From positions 1 through 30,973 of the forward strand of contig JAWOBZ010000060.1 in assembly GCA_046484045.1 (NCBI GenBank): a stretch of DNA of 30,973 bases. Direction: 5' to 3'. Source of the DNA: CAZHUM01 sp046484045 (GTDB taxonomy: Archaea > Thermoplasmatota > Thermoplasmata > Halarchaeoplasmatales > Halarchaeoplasmataceae). Shown here in pieces: positions 22,201 through 30,973 of the stretch (within the stretch, counting starts at the first letter, position 1; every line of letters begins with the position of its first letter). The position numbers and the translations under genes were made by a program. The notes beneath the pieces are model-generated. The model had not been told where the DNA came from. It saw only the letters and a program-made list of their open reading frames with translations, and did no database searches.

Positions 22201-23964
22201 TTAGTAGTTAACCGTCCAGTCTACCTTCTGCTCAGCCGAGTTGTAGACCCAGTACCCTTTTCCAGCGGTCATGGTACATGTAGATAAATCGTATATATAT
22301 TCCAGGTTATACTCCCGGCTGCCGTTGAACACACCGATCTTCGAGACATCCAAAGGCAGCGTATCACTCGCCAGTCTGCCCGTCGAAGAGGGATAACCGA
22401 CCATGTTCCATCCTGGAAGTAGGGGGATAGTAGTGGTAGAAGGTATTGTGCCGTTCACAGTTAGATTGTCATCAGCGGTCATATGTATCCACAGACTCAT
22501 GGTGTGATTCCAACTTTTGAGGCCGTTAAAATGTGAAGCCCTCGTTGGAACATAAGTCTCCCATTCGGTCTCCTTAGCATAGTAATACATTACTTTGTCA
22601 TAGTTTCCCGAGATCCCGTTGTCAGCATCTTCAAGTATGGATTCTAAATCATCGTTCAAAGGCGTAATGTTGAAAGAAACGTAGTTCCATCCTTCGCTGT
22701 TTCCTCCAGCGAAGAGATCTATCGTATATGTGGGAGTCGTACTCCATCCTATGGCATAGACATTTCCATCGGCGGAACCGATGTAAACGGTCCCGTCAGA
22801 AGCGATGGCAGGAGAAGACCAGACTCTGTCACCAGTAGAATTATTCCATTTCTCTGTTCCATCTGGGCTCAGGGCATATATCTTATTGTCATCCGAACCG
22901 AAGTAGATGGTACCATCAGAACCAATAGTGGGTGATGAATCAACATCATTTCCAGTGGTAAAATTCCATCTCTCTGTTCCATCTGGATCGATCGCATAAA
23001 GTTTATTATCAGAGGAACCAACGTAGATCGTGCCATCAGAATTGATCGCTGGAGAAGACAGAATATTATCACCTGTGGTAAAATTCCATCTCTCAGTACC
23101 ATCTGGATAAACAGCGTATAACTTATTGTCATTACTACCTATATAGACAGTACCATCCATTTCTATCGCAGGCGAAGAGTCGACATAGTTTCCTATATAA
23201 AATAACCACTTTTCGGAACCATCGGGGTTAAAAGCATATAGGTTATAATCTGGTGAACCGATATATATCGTCCCATCACCGGCAATTGCCGGGGATGAAA
23301 TAATAGATGATGAACCTATTTCATTATTCCATTTTTCAGTACCATCTGGATTAAGAGCTGTTAGATACCCGGCTGGAGGTAAAGGGAAATTAGATTGTAA
23401 TGTGCCTAAATAAATCGTTCCATCATCACCTATCGCCGGTGATGAATAGATATTTCCATCCGTCTCATATGTCCAATTAAATGTTCCATCTGGACGTATA
23501 GAATAGAGTGTATCTCCACCTCCGACATATATGTTTCCATAATCATCTAATGCTGGAGAATTCCTAACGTTCCCAACAGTCTGATAGCTCCATTTCTCCG
23601 TTCCGTCCGGATTGATAGCGTACATGTAATGGTCACCGGATCCGGTGTATATCGTACCGTCACCGGCTATGGCGAAGGAACAGTTGACTCCGCCGCCTGT
23701 TGTAAAATTCCACTTCTCCGTTCCATCGATATGACTCGTGTCGTAAGGACTCAGTCCTGTGTTCTTCTGATCATGACCAAAGCAGGGCCATGGAGTAGAG
23801 CCAAGTCCAGAAGTCATCGAATATTCAATTCCTTTAATAGGTTCAATATTATCATTATCTTTAGGAGTAATATTATGTTCCGTAGTGTAAACTCCAGACA
23901 CAGCGCTTACTAGCAAACATAAGCAGACTATTGATACAGCAAATAGTAGATTGTTTATTTTCAT
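22201..23964 (-). CDS. Secreted eight-bladed PQQ-like beta-propeller protein
   Basis: 587 aa. A signal peptide (LLFAVSIVCLCLLVSAVSGV) is followed by WPCFGHDQKNTGLS, the usual lead-in to PQQ/BamB-like propellers. Eight repeats of about 40 residues lie between residues 84 and about 410, each of the form 'KWNFTTG..V.SSPAI..DGTIYIGS.D..LYA..PDGTE'. From about 415 a 170-residue module begins (GWNYVSFNITPLNDD...MYYYAKETEWETY...WNMVGYP...GKGYWVYNS) that also occurs in the upstream protease. No membrane anchor is seen. ATG 23964 is 16 nt past the protease stop with an AAGGAAATGA Shine-Dalgarno, so the two form an operon. Likely a surface scaffold or binding partner; no enzymatic residues could be assigned. 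Confidence 0.92.
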   Translation of the reverse strand: MKINNLLFAVSIVCLCLLVSAVSGVYTTEHNITPKDNDNIEPIKGIEYSMTSGLGSTPWPCFGHDQKNTGLSPYDTSHIDGTEKWNFTTGGGVNCSFAIAGDGTIYTGSGDHYMYAINPDGTEKWSYQTVGNVRNSPALDDYGNIYVGGGDTLYSIRPDGTFNWTYETDGNIYSSPAIGDDGTIYLGTLQSNFPLPPAGYLTALNPDGTEKWNNEIGSSSIISSPAIAGDGTIYIGSPDYNLYAFNPDGSEKWLFYIGNYVDSSPAIEMDGTVYIGSNDNKLYAVYPDGTERWNFTTGDNILSSPAINSDGTIYVGSSDNKLYAIDPDGTERWNFTTGNDVDSSPTIGSDGTIYFGSDDNKIYALSPDGTEKWNNSTGDRVWSSPAIASDGTVYIGSADGNVYAIGWSTTPTYTIDLFAGGNSEGWNYVSFNITPLNDDLESILEDADNGISGNYDKVMYYYAKETEWETYVPTRASHFNGLKSWNHTMSLWIHMTADDNLTVNGTIPSTTTIPLLPGWNMVGYPSSTGRLASDTLPLDVSKIGVFNGSREYNLEYIYDLSTCTMTAGKGYWVYNSAEQKVDWTVNY

Positions 23965-23980
23965 TTGTTCATTTCCTTCT

Positions 23981-26900
23981 TTAGCAGTAATCCCACCTTT
24001 GGAAAGGGGGGGGATGACATCCCCTGTCTACAACTATTAGATATTCTACTGTACTTACAGTTCCATCATCATCCGTTACAGTTAATGTAACAACGTATTC
24101 ACCGGCTTCGGAATATTCATGGTCAACGTACATGCCCGTTGCATTGCTACCATCTCCAAAGTCCCAATGATAGGAAACGATTTCCCCATCTGGGTCGTAA
24201 CTACCCAAAGCCGAGAAGTGATACAAATTCTCACTTCGTAGAGCTTTTGAAAGAGCTTTCTCTAGATAGTAACTTTTACGTTGATCAAATCCATCTACTG
24301 TTTTAAATACATCCCTGACTAACTTGAATGAACCTTCTTCGGACCATAAAAGAACACCAACAGGATTAGCTCCTCTGTGTGTTGCGTTGTATATGAGATC
24401 CATTGTGTAATTACGTCCCTTGTATATCTCTAAAGGCTCAGTGATCGTATTTGGTTTACCAGTAGTTCTAGTAACATTCATACTCTTAATTGGAATGCCG
24501 TTCTCATAGATTATACAGGTAACAGTATTATCTTTCCTTCCCTTTATGCCCAATGTGACTTTTAAATCTCTGTATATGTGTATATCCGGTCTTGGTGCGT
24601 AATTGACGTTAATTGTTTTGGTAGAAGCACTCAGATATCCGTTTGAAGGGTCTGTATCGTTATCAACTACAACATAAATTGTATGTTCTCCTCCAGGGAT
24701 GTTATCCCAATTAAACGTTAGGTTGATACGCGACTTGGGTTCAATAGATGATATTGTTTCATTTCCGATATGATAAATATCTGATGTCGCATAAGCTCTA
24801 ACATATAGATCCGAGAGAGTCGTATAGCCTGTATTGAAAACCGGGACGGTAAACGTTAAAGAATCACCCTCATTGAGTGACTCGGTACCACCAGCCAACT
24901 CAATATTCGAAGGTATGGCATTAAGGTCGGGCATATTATCTGTAATAAACCATGTTACATCTGCTGTTGTATATAGCCAGTAACCTTTACCAGTTTCGAA
25001 TTCAAAACTCTCTGGGGTGTAAGAGTACGAGACACCATATTCTGCAGTCGGATCAGGGTATCCGATTTTTTCAACTTCGGAGGGCAGATTATTATTGCCC
25101 ATATGCATGCACGGATAACCAACCATATTCCATTGACCACTTGGGTCCCCATACAATTTTATCTCTTCTAATTGATTTATCCTACCCGTTACCATTAATA
25201 CTGCGTCACTATTCATCCGTAAATCGATCCAAGTTCCCATAGTTTGGTCTATATCATAAAAGTCATTGTATTTCCATTTTCGACCTGGTTCATACGTTTT
25301 CCAATCGTCTGTCTTAACATCATAATACATAGCTTTTTTAAGGTCAGAATTAGAAACGTCATTTTCATTTATAATGGTCTTCATTACTTTAGTTATATTA
25401 GTATCTCTAGGTTTAGAGGGGAGAGATATAAAATTATCACCATCATGAAGCTCTAAATTGTATTTAGTCGCTATTTCCTGATTATTTATAGCAAGATTAC
25501 CTAGATGGTCCACTGCACCAACGGCATAGAAATAATCGTTAGTATCTCCTTCGTATCCTGTTTCCATATCCGTCCAAGTAGATGTGCCTGCATCAACCGT
25601 ATCTATAAGTGTATAACCAGTATCAAATGTAGTGGTGCGATAGATGTTATAATGGTCTACATCGTCGTCTCCAGCACCATCGTCGGGAGAGAGTTCCCAT
25701 GATAATATAACGGGATAGTGATCGGGGATGTTTTCTATTATCTCCATGTGGTCAATATTCAAAACATCACGATCTGGATCGTTAGGAGGATCAACTGTAT
25801 CTTCTATCCATATAAGTACCTCATCATGTCCTTTAACAATATTTGGATTCATTGCAAATTCAACATAGTCATCATTTTCAGAAGTTTGTATTATTCCAAA
25901 CATTCCATACTTATCAGGGGAACCCGGTACGGAATATAAAACATTGAAGCTCTCTCCACTTGTATACGCATTAATTCTAAATTGGAATAAAGTTCCATGA
26001 GGGTTTATCGGGATGGTATATTTCATCTCAAGGTCATGTCCCGTGGGTGTCCCATACGGAGATGTCTCTTGTATAACATGATATATATCATCTTCCGCAT
26101 GTGTATCAAGAACCGAACCGTTAATACTTTGACCTATGTTAATATCGCAACTGTCGGCAACTCTTTGATAATCGTCTGCTTCGGTATAAGCACCTAATTC
26201 GCTGTACAGATTTGTTATTAAAGATGGTGCTTGTGTGTCTACGGTGATCCCATTAGATGAAAATGTCCAACCAGAGGTGTGACCCAATTTGTCTGTCGCT
26301 CTCACATGGTAATAATATGTTTTTCCGTTTTCTCCCCAATTTACATTTATCGATGTTGCCAAATCAGAGATAGTTATTGGATTCCAAGCACCGTTATCAA
26401 TCTTTTCCTCAAGTTCATACTTCTCTATACCTATACCGTTGTCATCGCCAGTCCAGTACACAACAAATTCACCGTCTTTGTCGTAATCTTTATCAGGACC
26501 GCCTTCATAGTCAGCTTCAATCGGTACGGTTACTATGGGTGCATTTTGGTCGATTCTGATTGTTATAGTATCTACTGCTTCTTCGTTTCCTGCATTATCT
26601 TCAGAGTAATATTCTACAGTATGAATTCCATCTGAGGTGAGTGTAAATGAATTGCCGATCTGTTCACTTCCATCGTCAATTGTATAGTATGTATTATAGA
26701 CTCCGGACAATGAGTCTGTGCTCTCCAGATAAACATCCACGTCTGTGGTATACCAGAATTCACCATCGACCACCTGACCAGATCCACTGAGATAAGGAGT
26801 TGTTTCAGGGTTGACTCTATCCAAGATTATAGAATCATCATCGTATATTCCAACATTACCCGCGGCATCTCTTGCCAGGAAGAACATATATCGATCTCCA

Positions 26901-29900
26901 TCCGGTTCTGAATTTAGTAGTGTTTCTGGTAGTGTTTCCTGATAAGTCATCCAATCCGACCATGTTGCATCGGCTGGATTACTTGTATATCCTTTTCCGA
27001 TCCTCATCTCCGTAACACCTGAACCGCTATCTGTGGCATAAAGAAATAGAGTAACGTCTCTAGTATTGGTGTAAGTATCTCCTCCATTGATATCAATAGA
27101 TGAATCAGTTGGATCGGTAACATCCACTTCGAAAGTAACACTGTCAGAACCAACGTTACCTGCATTATCGAAAGCTCTTACATCTACGGTATGCTCGCCT
27201 TCACTCAATCCATTATACTGATGGCTTGTAGCAGAATCCGGTGTCTCCCAGGATCCACCATCAATCCTTATTTCAGAGTAATCGATACCCGAGCCTCCAT
27301 TGGTAGCTGTCCATTCAATTGTTACATCAGTTGAACCGATTGCTTCATTTGGCTGGGGTGAGGTAATGTCAACCGTTGGGGCAGTGGTATCTACTGTAAA
27401 ATCAACTCGATCAGTGGCATAATTTCCTGCGTTATCGTACGCTCGTACCCTGACTGTATGACTTCCATCAGATAAACCTGTGAATGTGTGTGAAGTAGAC
27501 GTGCCTTTGTCTATCCATGAACCAGCATTCAACTGTATCTCATAATGGTCTATACCTGAAGTTCCGTCACTTCCAGACCATTGTATGTCTACTGAACTCG
27601 AACCGATGTAAGCATCATCGCTCGGGGAAGTGATAGTGATAGTGGGATCAGTCGTATCAACTTTAACAGTATAATAAGAACTGTAACCCAAGTTACCTGT
27701 GATATCTCTAGCTCTGAATTTGATTATATTTTGATTAGTTGAATCCTGATTAAATGGAACATTATACTCGGTTGCAGTCACTTGAGAATCACCGTCGTTA
27801 CCCGATACACTATCGACCGATGTCCAGCTATTTTCCCAGGAACTTCCTCCGTCTATGCTGTATCTATATTTTACCGTGCTTACATCAATTCCTCTAAAAC
27901 TATCAGATATGTCTACACTGCAATCTGGATGTTTATCTGAATTCCACCAACCTGTGGGTTGGAAATTCGAAAATGATGGATGTGATCCATCATAGATGAT
28001 ATCATCATACATCGTGTATGATTGACCGTTATCATCCCACTGTTCACAATACACTCCTTTTGTACCATCACCATAACTTAGTGTCCAAGACTTCGGTGAA
28101 GACCACGGTTCAGGCTCAGACCAGACTGTTTTTGCTTTGTACTGGTCTATTCGAAATCCCCATGCAGGATTATCTCTTCCATCTCCCCATCCAGACAGAG
28201 TACCGTCGGGTACTATCTCAATGTATGCTTTATCACCAGATATGCCTGTGACCCACTCACCACCTTCAGCATGTGAGATTATACCAGTATCCTGCCAAAC
28301 AGGTGTTCCAGAGTCCCATCCACTTTGATCATAAATATTAAGATAATCGTATGGTGTATAGTCATCCTCCATATCCATATCTTCTATATGAATTTCCAAT
28401 TCCTGAGCTCCTCTATCTTCAATCGTATATAGCGCCGTGCTATAATCATCGTATGGATGGTTACTTTCTAATTTTGGACTTAAAATCCTAGTTTTCCAAC
28501 TTGCAGAATCACCTGCGTTACGGAAGTGCATATTTGATGATATCTGTGGTACTGTCAATGTCACACCTCTACTAGTAGTATAGTCGTCATCATTATTAAT
28601 CATGAATGCTGGGCTAGCGGCATTACTCATCACTAGGGCATAATCTTGATTCGCTGTTCCATCATTGTTAGCATCTGCAGGTACATTCTCACCTATGATT
28701 TTTACAGTGTAAACACCTTGTTGTAGTTGGCCGGGATGTATGTAGATATTTTCTACATTATTTTGATCGTCGTAACCATCACTGTTTTCATCAAAATCGT
28801 CCATACATCCTACATTTGGTTCTGTCCATCCATTGTCACTGTAGCCATCATTGTCCCCATCAAAAGCATTCCCAATGTATGTAGTAGATCCATCCGGTGC
28901 TTCTAATATTAAATTTAAATCATTAACTAATCCACCTTGTATATCTGCATACATATCAGTCCACACAAGAGATATTTTTAAAGGATGTGAATCATCCACA
29001 TACTGAACTTTATATTCATCTATCTCACTTGTTTCTATTAATGAATTTTGATCTATAAGTTCGAATGGGACCTCAGAATCGATAACATGAGGGACGTACA
29101 TTCTCCCCCAACCCTCATGTTTGTTCGGTATATAATCATCTACAATTCCATCATCCCTGTGATCCTCTTTTAAAGGTATAGCTGTATTTATTAGTAACGC
29201 TTTTATCATCGCTGGACTGGGTGGTGGACCTTGTGTGTTTATATACCATTCATATATTAAAGTAGCACCCCCAGCAGCTGTGGGAGCCGCCATCGAAGTA
29301 CCACTAGCCCATGCATATCTATTGTCTGGTGTGTATAAACCATGAAGAGTTCCAGCACTTGGATCAGGTGAATGTTGTGATAATATAGCCTGACCGGGAG
29401 CTACTATGTCGGGTTTAATCCTGTTATCGTATAATGTCCATCCTCTAGAAGAAAAATCAGCAATTTTATCAGGATTTATTCCAACATCCTCAGATACAAG
29501 GTGACCATAATCAATGGAGTCCGGCATATAATTTTCAGTTGCTCCTACAGCAATTACATTTTTACCATTTGCAGGACTCCTTGTATTTGTTTCTTTGTCA
29601 AGGGATTCACCTTCATTACCTGCAGCTGCAAGAATGCATAATTCTTGATTGCCTGGAGAATCATCGTCAGCATCTCTTACTGCTCTATCATAATCTTGAT
29701 CAGTTTGTGTATAATCACCATAACTCTTATCACCCCAGGAATTTGAATGAATAACAACCCCATTCTGAACCGCATCTTTAGGGATGATATAACGGCTAGG
29801 TACATTAAAAGCTCCATCAGCATCATCTAGAAACTTTTGAACGAAAATATCTGAGTCATATGCCAACCCCATTCCAGTATAATATGGTCCAAAACCAGCA

Positions 29901-30928
29901 TATTGCTCGTCTGTCCCATGATATGTATCACCAATAAATAAACCTGCAACATGTGTACCATGGGCATTTCCATCACTCCAATCACTTGGATCTGGTCCAT
30001 AACTCATACCTCCAATTACACGACCGGTAAAATCAGAATGTCCTGCTGAACCAGTAGTACCGTCTCCTAGGCCGGTATCTGCAAAACCCACTCTTATTCC
30101 ATCTCCAGTATAACCTAGATGATTAACATATGCACCATAATCACCTGTTTGTCTGTATGGCGTTGTTGGATCGTTATCATCATCATGCTCTAGAACCCAA
30201 CATCCTCCTCCAACTATTTGCATTCCTACCTCATCTGCGATGGTAGCTTTCTTATATTGAGATATTTGATAGACATTATCTATATTGGCAATATCATTCA
30301 AAATGGATGTATCAGAAATTTTTGCGAGGATACTATCACCGACAGTTACGGAACTAGAATCAAATCTAGAGATAATAGAAAATTTTGTGGAGTATTTGTA
30401 TGTTGGACCAATCCTAGTATTGGGAAATAATTTGATTATGATTTTTCCAGGTTTAATATCTTCTACCAATTTATAATCAGGATGGTAAATACCTAACCAA
30501 TCAACAAAATCTAGGTCGTTTATTTTAGGTTTTATTTCTGGATTCATTCTGACTATATAGGCGTAATTTGGTATATATTGAATTATTTTAACACCAAGAT
30601 TCTCAAGATATTCTCTCCATTCGTTTTGTATAGGACCATTAAAATGAATTATATAATTTCCTATATCTGAATTAAAGGATTTCTGCTTCAAATCAATAGG
30701 AATATGAGGTTCTCCTTCTTTAATGTTAAAGATGTGTTTACCAATCCGTATTTTATTTTGGTAAGGTATTTCTATATGAGATAAGCCATTTACATCCTTA
30801 GTATATTCATTATTATTTTCTGATGTTTTCGCAGATACTGACTCAGTGAATAATGCATTACTAGCGATTAAAACTGAAATTACCAATAATACAATTATCC
30901 CTATGGTACCTAACTTTTCGATTTTCAT
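23981..30928 (-). CDS. Giant secreted subtilisin-like (S8) protease with Ig-like, CUB-like, FN3-like and PKD domains
   Basis: 2315 aa. A signal peptide (IGIIVLLVISVLIASNALFT) precedes a long propeptide and a catalytic domain with Asp284 (GFADTGLG), His323 (HGTHVAGL), Asn438 (AAAGNEG) and Ser545 (GTSMAAPT). Next come a beta-sandwich with Ca-binding-like Asp-rich loops (DGDNDGYSDNG, DENSDGYDD), a CUB-like segment (DYTPYDYLNIYDQSG), two tandem Ig-like repeats (about 1089-1269, DTTAPTVDITSPQPNEAIGS), further Ig-like parts, an FN3-like domain (VDHYNIYRTT), the module shared with the propeller protein (about 1823-1998), a CARDB-like domain (PVFNTGYTTLSDLYVRAY) and a terminal PKD domain (about 2236-2299). 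There is no C-terminal membrane segment; it ends RGCHPPPFQRWDYC. GGGGA precedes ATG 30928. Confidence 0.93.
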   Translation of the reverse strand: MKIEKLGTIGIIVLLVISVLIASNALFTESVSAKTSENNNEYTKDVNGLSHIEIPYQNKIRIGKHIFNIKEGEPHIPIDLKQKSFNSDIGNYIIHFNGPIQNEWREYLENLGVKIIQYIPNYAYIVRMNPEIKPKINDLDFVDWLGIYHPDYKLVEDIKPGKIIIKLFPNTRIGPTYKYSTKFSIISRFDSSSVTVGDSILAKISDTSILNDIANIDNVYQISQYKKATIADEVGMQIVGGGCWVLEHDDDNDPTTPYRQTGDYGAYVNHLGYTGDGIRVGFADTGLGDGTTGSAGHSDFTGRVIGGMSYGPDPSDWSDGNAHGTHVAGLFIGDTYHGTDEQYAGFGPYYTGMGLAYDSDIFVQKFLDDADGAFNVPSRYIIPKDAVQNGVVIHSNSWGDKSYGDYTQTDQDYDRAVRDADDDSPGNQELCILAAAGNEGESLDKETNTRSPANGKNVIAVGATENYMPDSIDYGHLVSEDVGINPDKIADFSSRGWTLYDNRIKPDIVAPGQAILSQHSPDPSAGTLHGLYTPDNRYAWASGTSMAAPTAAGGATLIYEWYINTQGPPPSPAMIKALLINTAIPLKEDHRDDGIVDDYIPNKHEGWGRMYVPHVIDSEVPFELIDQNSLIETSEIDEYKVQYVDDSHPLKISLVWTDMYADIQGGLVNDLNLILEAPDGSTTYIGNAFDGDNDGYSDNGWTEPNVGCMDDFDENSDGYDDQNNVENIYIHPGQLQQGVYTVKIIGENVPADANNDGTANQDYALVMSNAASPAFMINNDDDYTTSRGVTLTVPQISSNMHFRNAGDSASWKTRILSPKLESNHPYDDYSTALYTIEDRGAQELEIHIEDMDMEDDYTPYDYLNIYDQSGWDSGTPVWQDTGIISHAEGGEWVTGISGDKAYIEIVPDGTLSGWGDGRDNPAWGFRIDQYKAKTVWSEPEPWSSPKSWTLSYGDGTKGVYCEQWDDNGQSYTMYDDIIYDGSHPSFSNFQPTGWWNSDKHPDCSVDISDSFRGIDVSTVKYRYSIDGGSSWENSWTSVDSVSGNDGDSQVTATEYNVPFNQDSTNQNIIKFRARDITGNLGYSSYYTVKVDTTDPTITITSPSDDAYIGSSSVDIQWSGSDGTSGIDHYEIQLNAGSWIDKGTSTSHTFTGLSDGSHTVRVRAYDNAGNYATDRVDFTVDTTAPTVDITSPQPNEAIGSTDVTIEWTATNGGSGIDYSEIRIDGGSWETPDSATSHQYNGLSEGEHTVDVRAFDNAGNVGSDSVTFEVDVTDPTDSSIDINGGDTYTNTRDVTLFLYATDSGSGVTEMRIGKGYTSNPADATWSDWMTYQETLPETLLNSEPDGDRYMFFLARDAAGNVGIYDDDSIILDRVNPETTPYLSGSGQVVDGEFWYTTDVDVYLESTDSLSGVYNTYYTIDDGSEQIGNSFTLTSDGIHTVEYYSEDNAGNEEAVDTITIRIDQNAPIVTVPIEADYEGGPDKDYDKDGEFVVYWTGDDNGIGIEKYELEEKIDNGAWNPITISDLATSINVNWGENGKTYYYHVRATDKLGHTSGWTFSSNGITVDTQAPSLITNLYSELGAYTEADDYQRVADSCDINIGQSINGSVLDTHAEDDIYHVIQETSPYGTPTGHDLEMKYTIPINPHGTLFQFRINAYTSGESFNVLYSVPGSPDKYGMFGIIQTSENDDYVEFAMNPNIVKGHDEVLIWIEDTVDPPNDPDRDVLNIDHMEIIENIPDHYPVILSWELSPDDGAGDDDVDHYNIYRTTTFDTGYTLIDTVDAGTSTWTDMETGYEGDTNDYFYAVGAVDHLGNLAINNQEIATKYNLELHDGDNFISLPSKPRDTNITKVMKTIINENDVSNSDLKKAMYYDVKTDDWKTYEPGRKWKYNDFYDIDQTMGTWIDLRMNSDAVLMVTGRINQLEEIKLYGDPSGQWNMVGYPCMHMGNNNLPSEVEKIGYPDPTAEYGVSYSYTPESFEFETGKGYWLYTTADVTWFITDNMPDLNAIPSNIELAGGTESLNEGDSLTFTVPVFNTGYTTLSDLYVRAYATSDIYHIGNETISSIEPKSRINLTFNWDNIPGGEHTIYVVVDNDTDPSNGYLSASTKTINVNYAPRPDIHIYRDLKVTLGIKGRKDNTVTCIIYENGIPIKSMNVTRTTGKPNTITEPLEIYKGRNYTMDLIYNATHRGANPVGVLLWSEEGSFKLVRDVFKTVDGFDQRKSYYLEKALSKALRSENLYHFSALGSYDPDGEIVSYHWDFGDGSNATGMYVDHEYSEAGEYVVTLTVTDDDGTVSTVEYLIVVDRGCHPPPFQRWDYC
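24006..24013 (-). repeat. C8 homopolymer tract at the protease/propeller junction
   Basis: Eight C in coding sense encode Pro-Pro-Pro near the protease C-terminus, 23 nt before its stop. Loss of one C would bypass the TAA and run in frame through CAA-ATG into the propeller gene, as read directly from the sequence. Confidence 0.85.
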
Positions 30929-30929
30929 A

Positions 30930-30968
30930 ATATATCCCCGAAATATGCAATGATTTAGTAATATATAA
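30930..30968 (-). promoter_or_regulatory. Promoter and ribosome-binding site of the protease-propeller operon
   Basis: TTATATATTAC (about 30957-30968) lies about 25-30 bp upstream of the inferred transcription start, and CGGGGA lies about 8 nt before ATG 30928. Confidence 0.4.
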
Positions 30969-30973
30969 TAATT

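Noticed and set aside
22740..23715. Repeated 120-bp DNA units resembling a tandem array or CRISPR
   Set aside because: They are the coding repeats of the beta-propeller, with drift at the nucleotide level and no spacers.

Overview
The window looks like chromosomal DNA of a euryarchaeon-like archaeon, most plausibly an uncultured Thermoplasmata-type lineage (inference; no marker gene was searched). Evidence: TATA-like elements about 26 bp upstream of apparently leaderless ATGs, a stand-alone GMP synthase amidotransferase subunit, a membrane-anchored archaeal FKBP, and giant secreted subtilases with Ig/PKD domains and many N-glycosylation sequons.

Region 1 (1-7491) is housekeeping. A truncated, secreted Asp-box (sialidase-fold) protein at the left edge is followed by pyrG, guaA subunit A, pdxT, purF, purA and a membrane-anchored FKBP prolyl isomerase. 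Four consecutive genes (pyrG, guaAA, pdxT, purF) are glutamine amidotransferases of different pathways, but strand changes rule out one operon.

Region 2 (about 7500-16800) is an accessory island starting at tRNA-Leu(CAA), which is preceded by a string of perfect hairpins. Most genes are on the minus strand and fall in two classes: (a) operons of tiny, tightly coupled ORFs with ordinary base composition (zinc ribbons, a SWIM finger, AbrB-like proteins); (b) strikingly AT-rich gene pairs. One pair is a Shedu-type (DUF4263) nuclease plus a HEPN-like RX4H protein, which argues for anti-phage defence. The other is an unrecognised two-gene operon with a possible PD-(D/E)XK-like motif. Each AT-rich pair is followed by a related leader of about 300 bp. 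In each leader a conserved hairpin covers the ribosome-binding site of a short leader ORF (MTSK...) that is translationally coupled to the next gene. This repeated layout (AT-rich pair, conserved leader, micro-gene operon) is the most interesting structure here. Two micro-genes appear to use AUU or AUA start codons behind good Shine-Dalgarno sequences. No integrase, transposase or CRISPR array is visible.

Region 3 (16.9-30.97 kb) encodes three very large cell-surface or secreted proteins: a 1763-aa subtilase with five tandem 97-aa repeats, a PKD domain and a C-terminal membrane anchor (plus strand); and a convergent minus-strand operon of a 2315-aa multidomain subtilase followed 16 nt later by an eight-bladed PQQ-like beta-propeller. 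The last two share a module of about 170 residues. A C8 tract at their junction could join the two reading frames by a one-base change.
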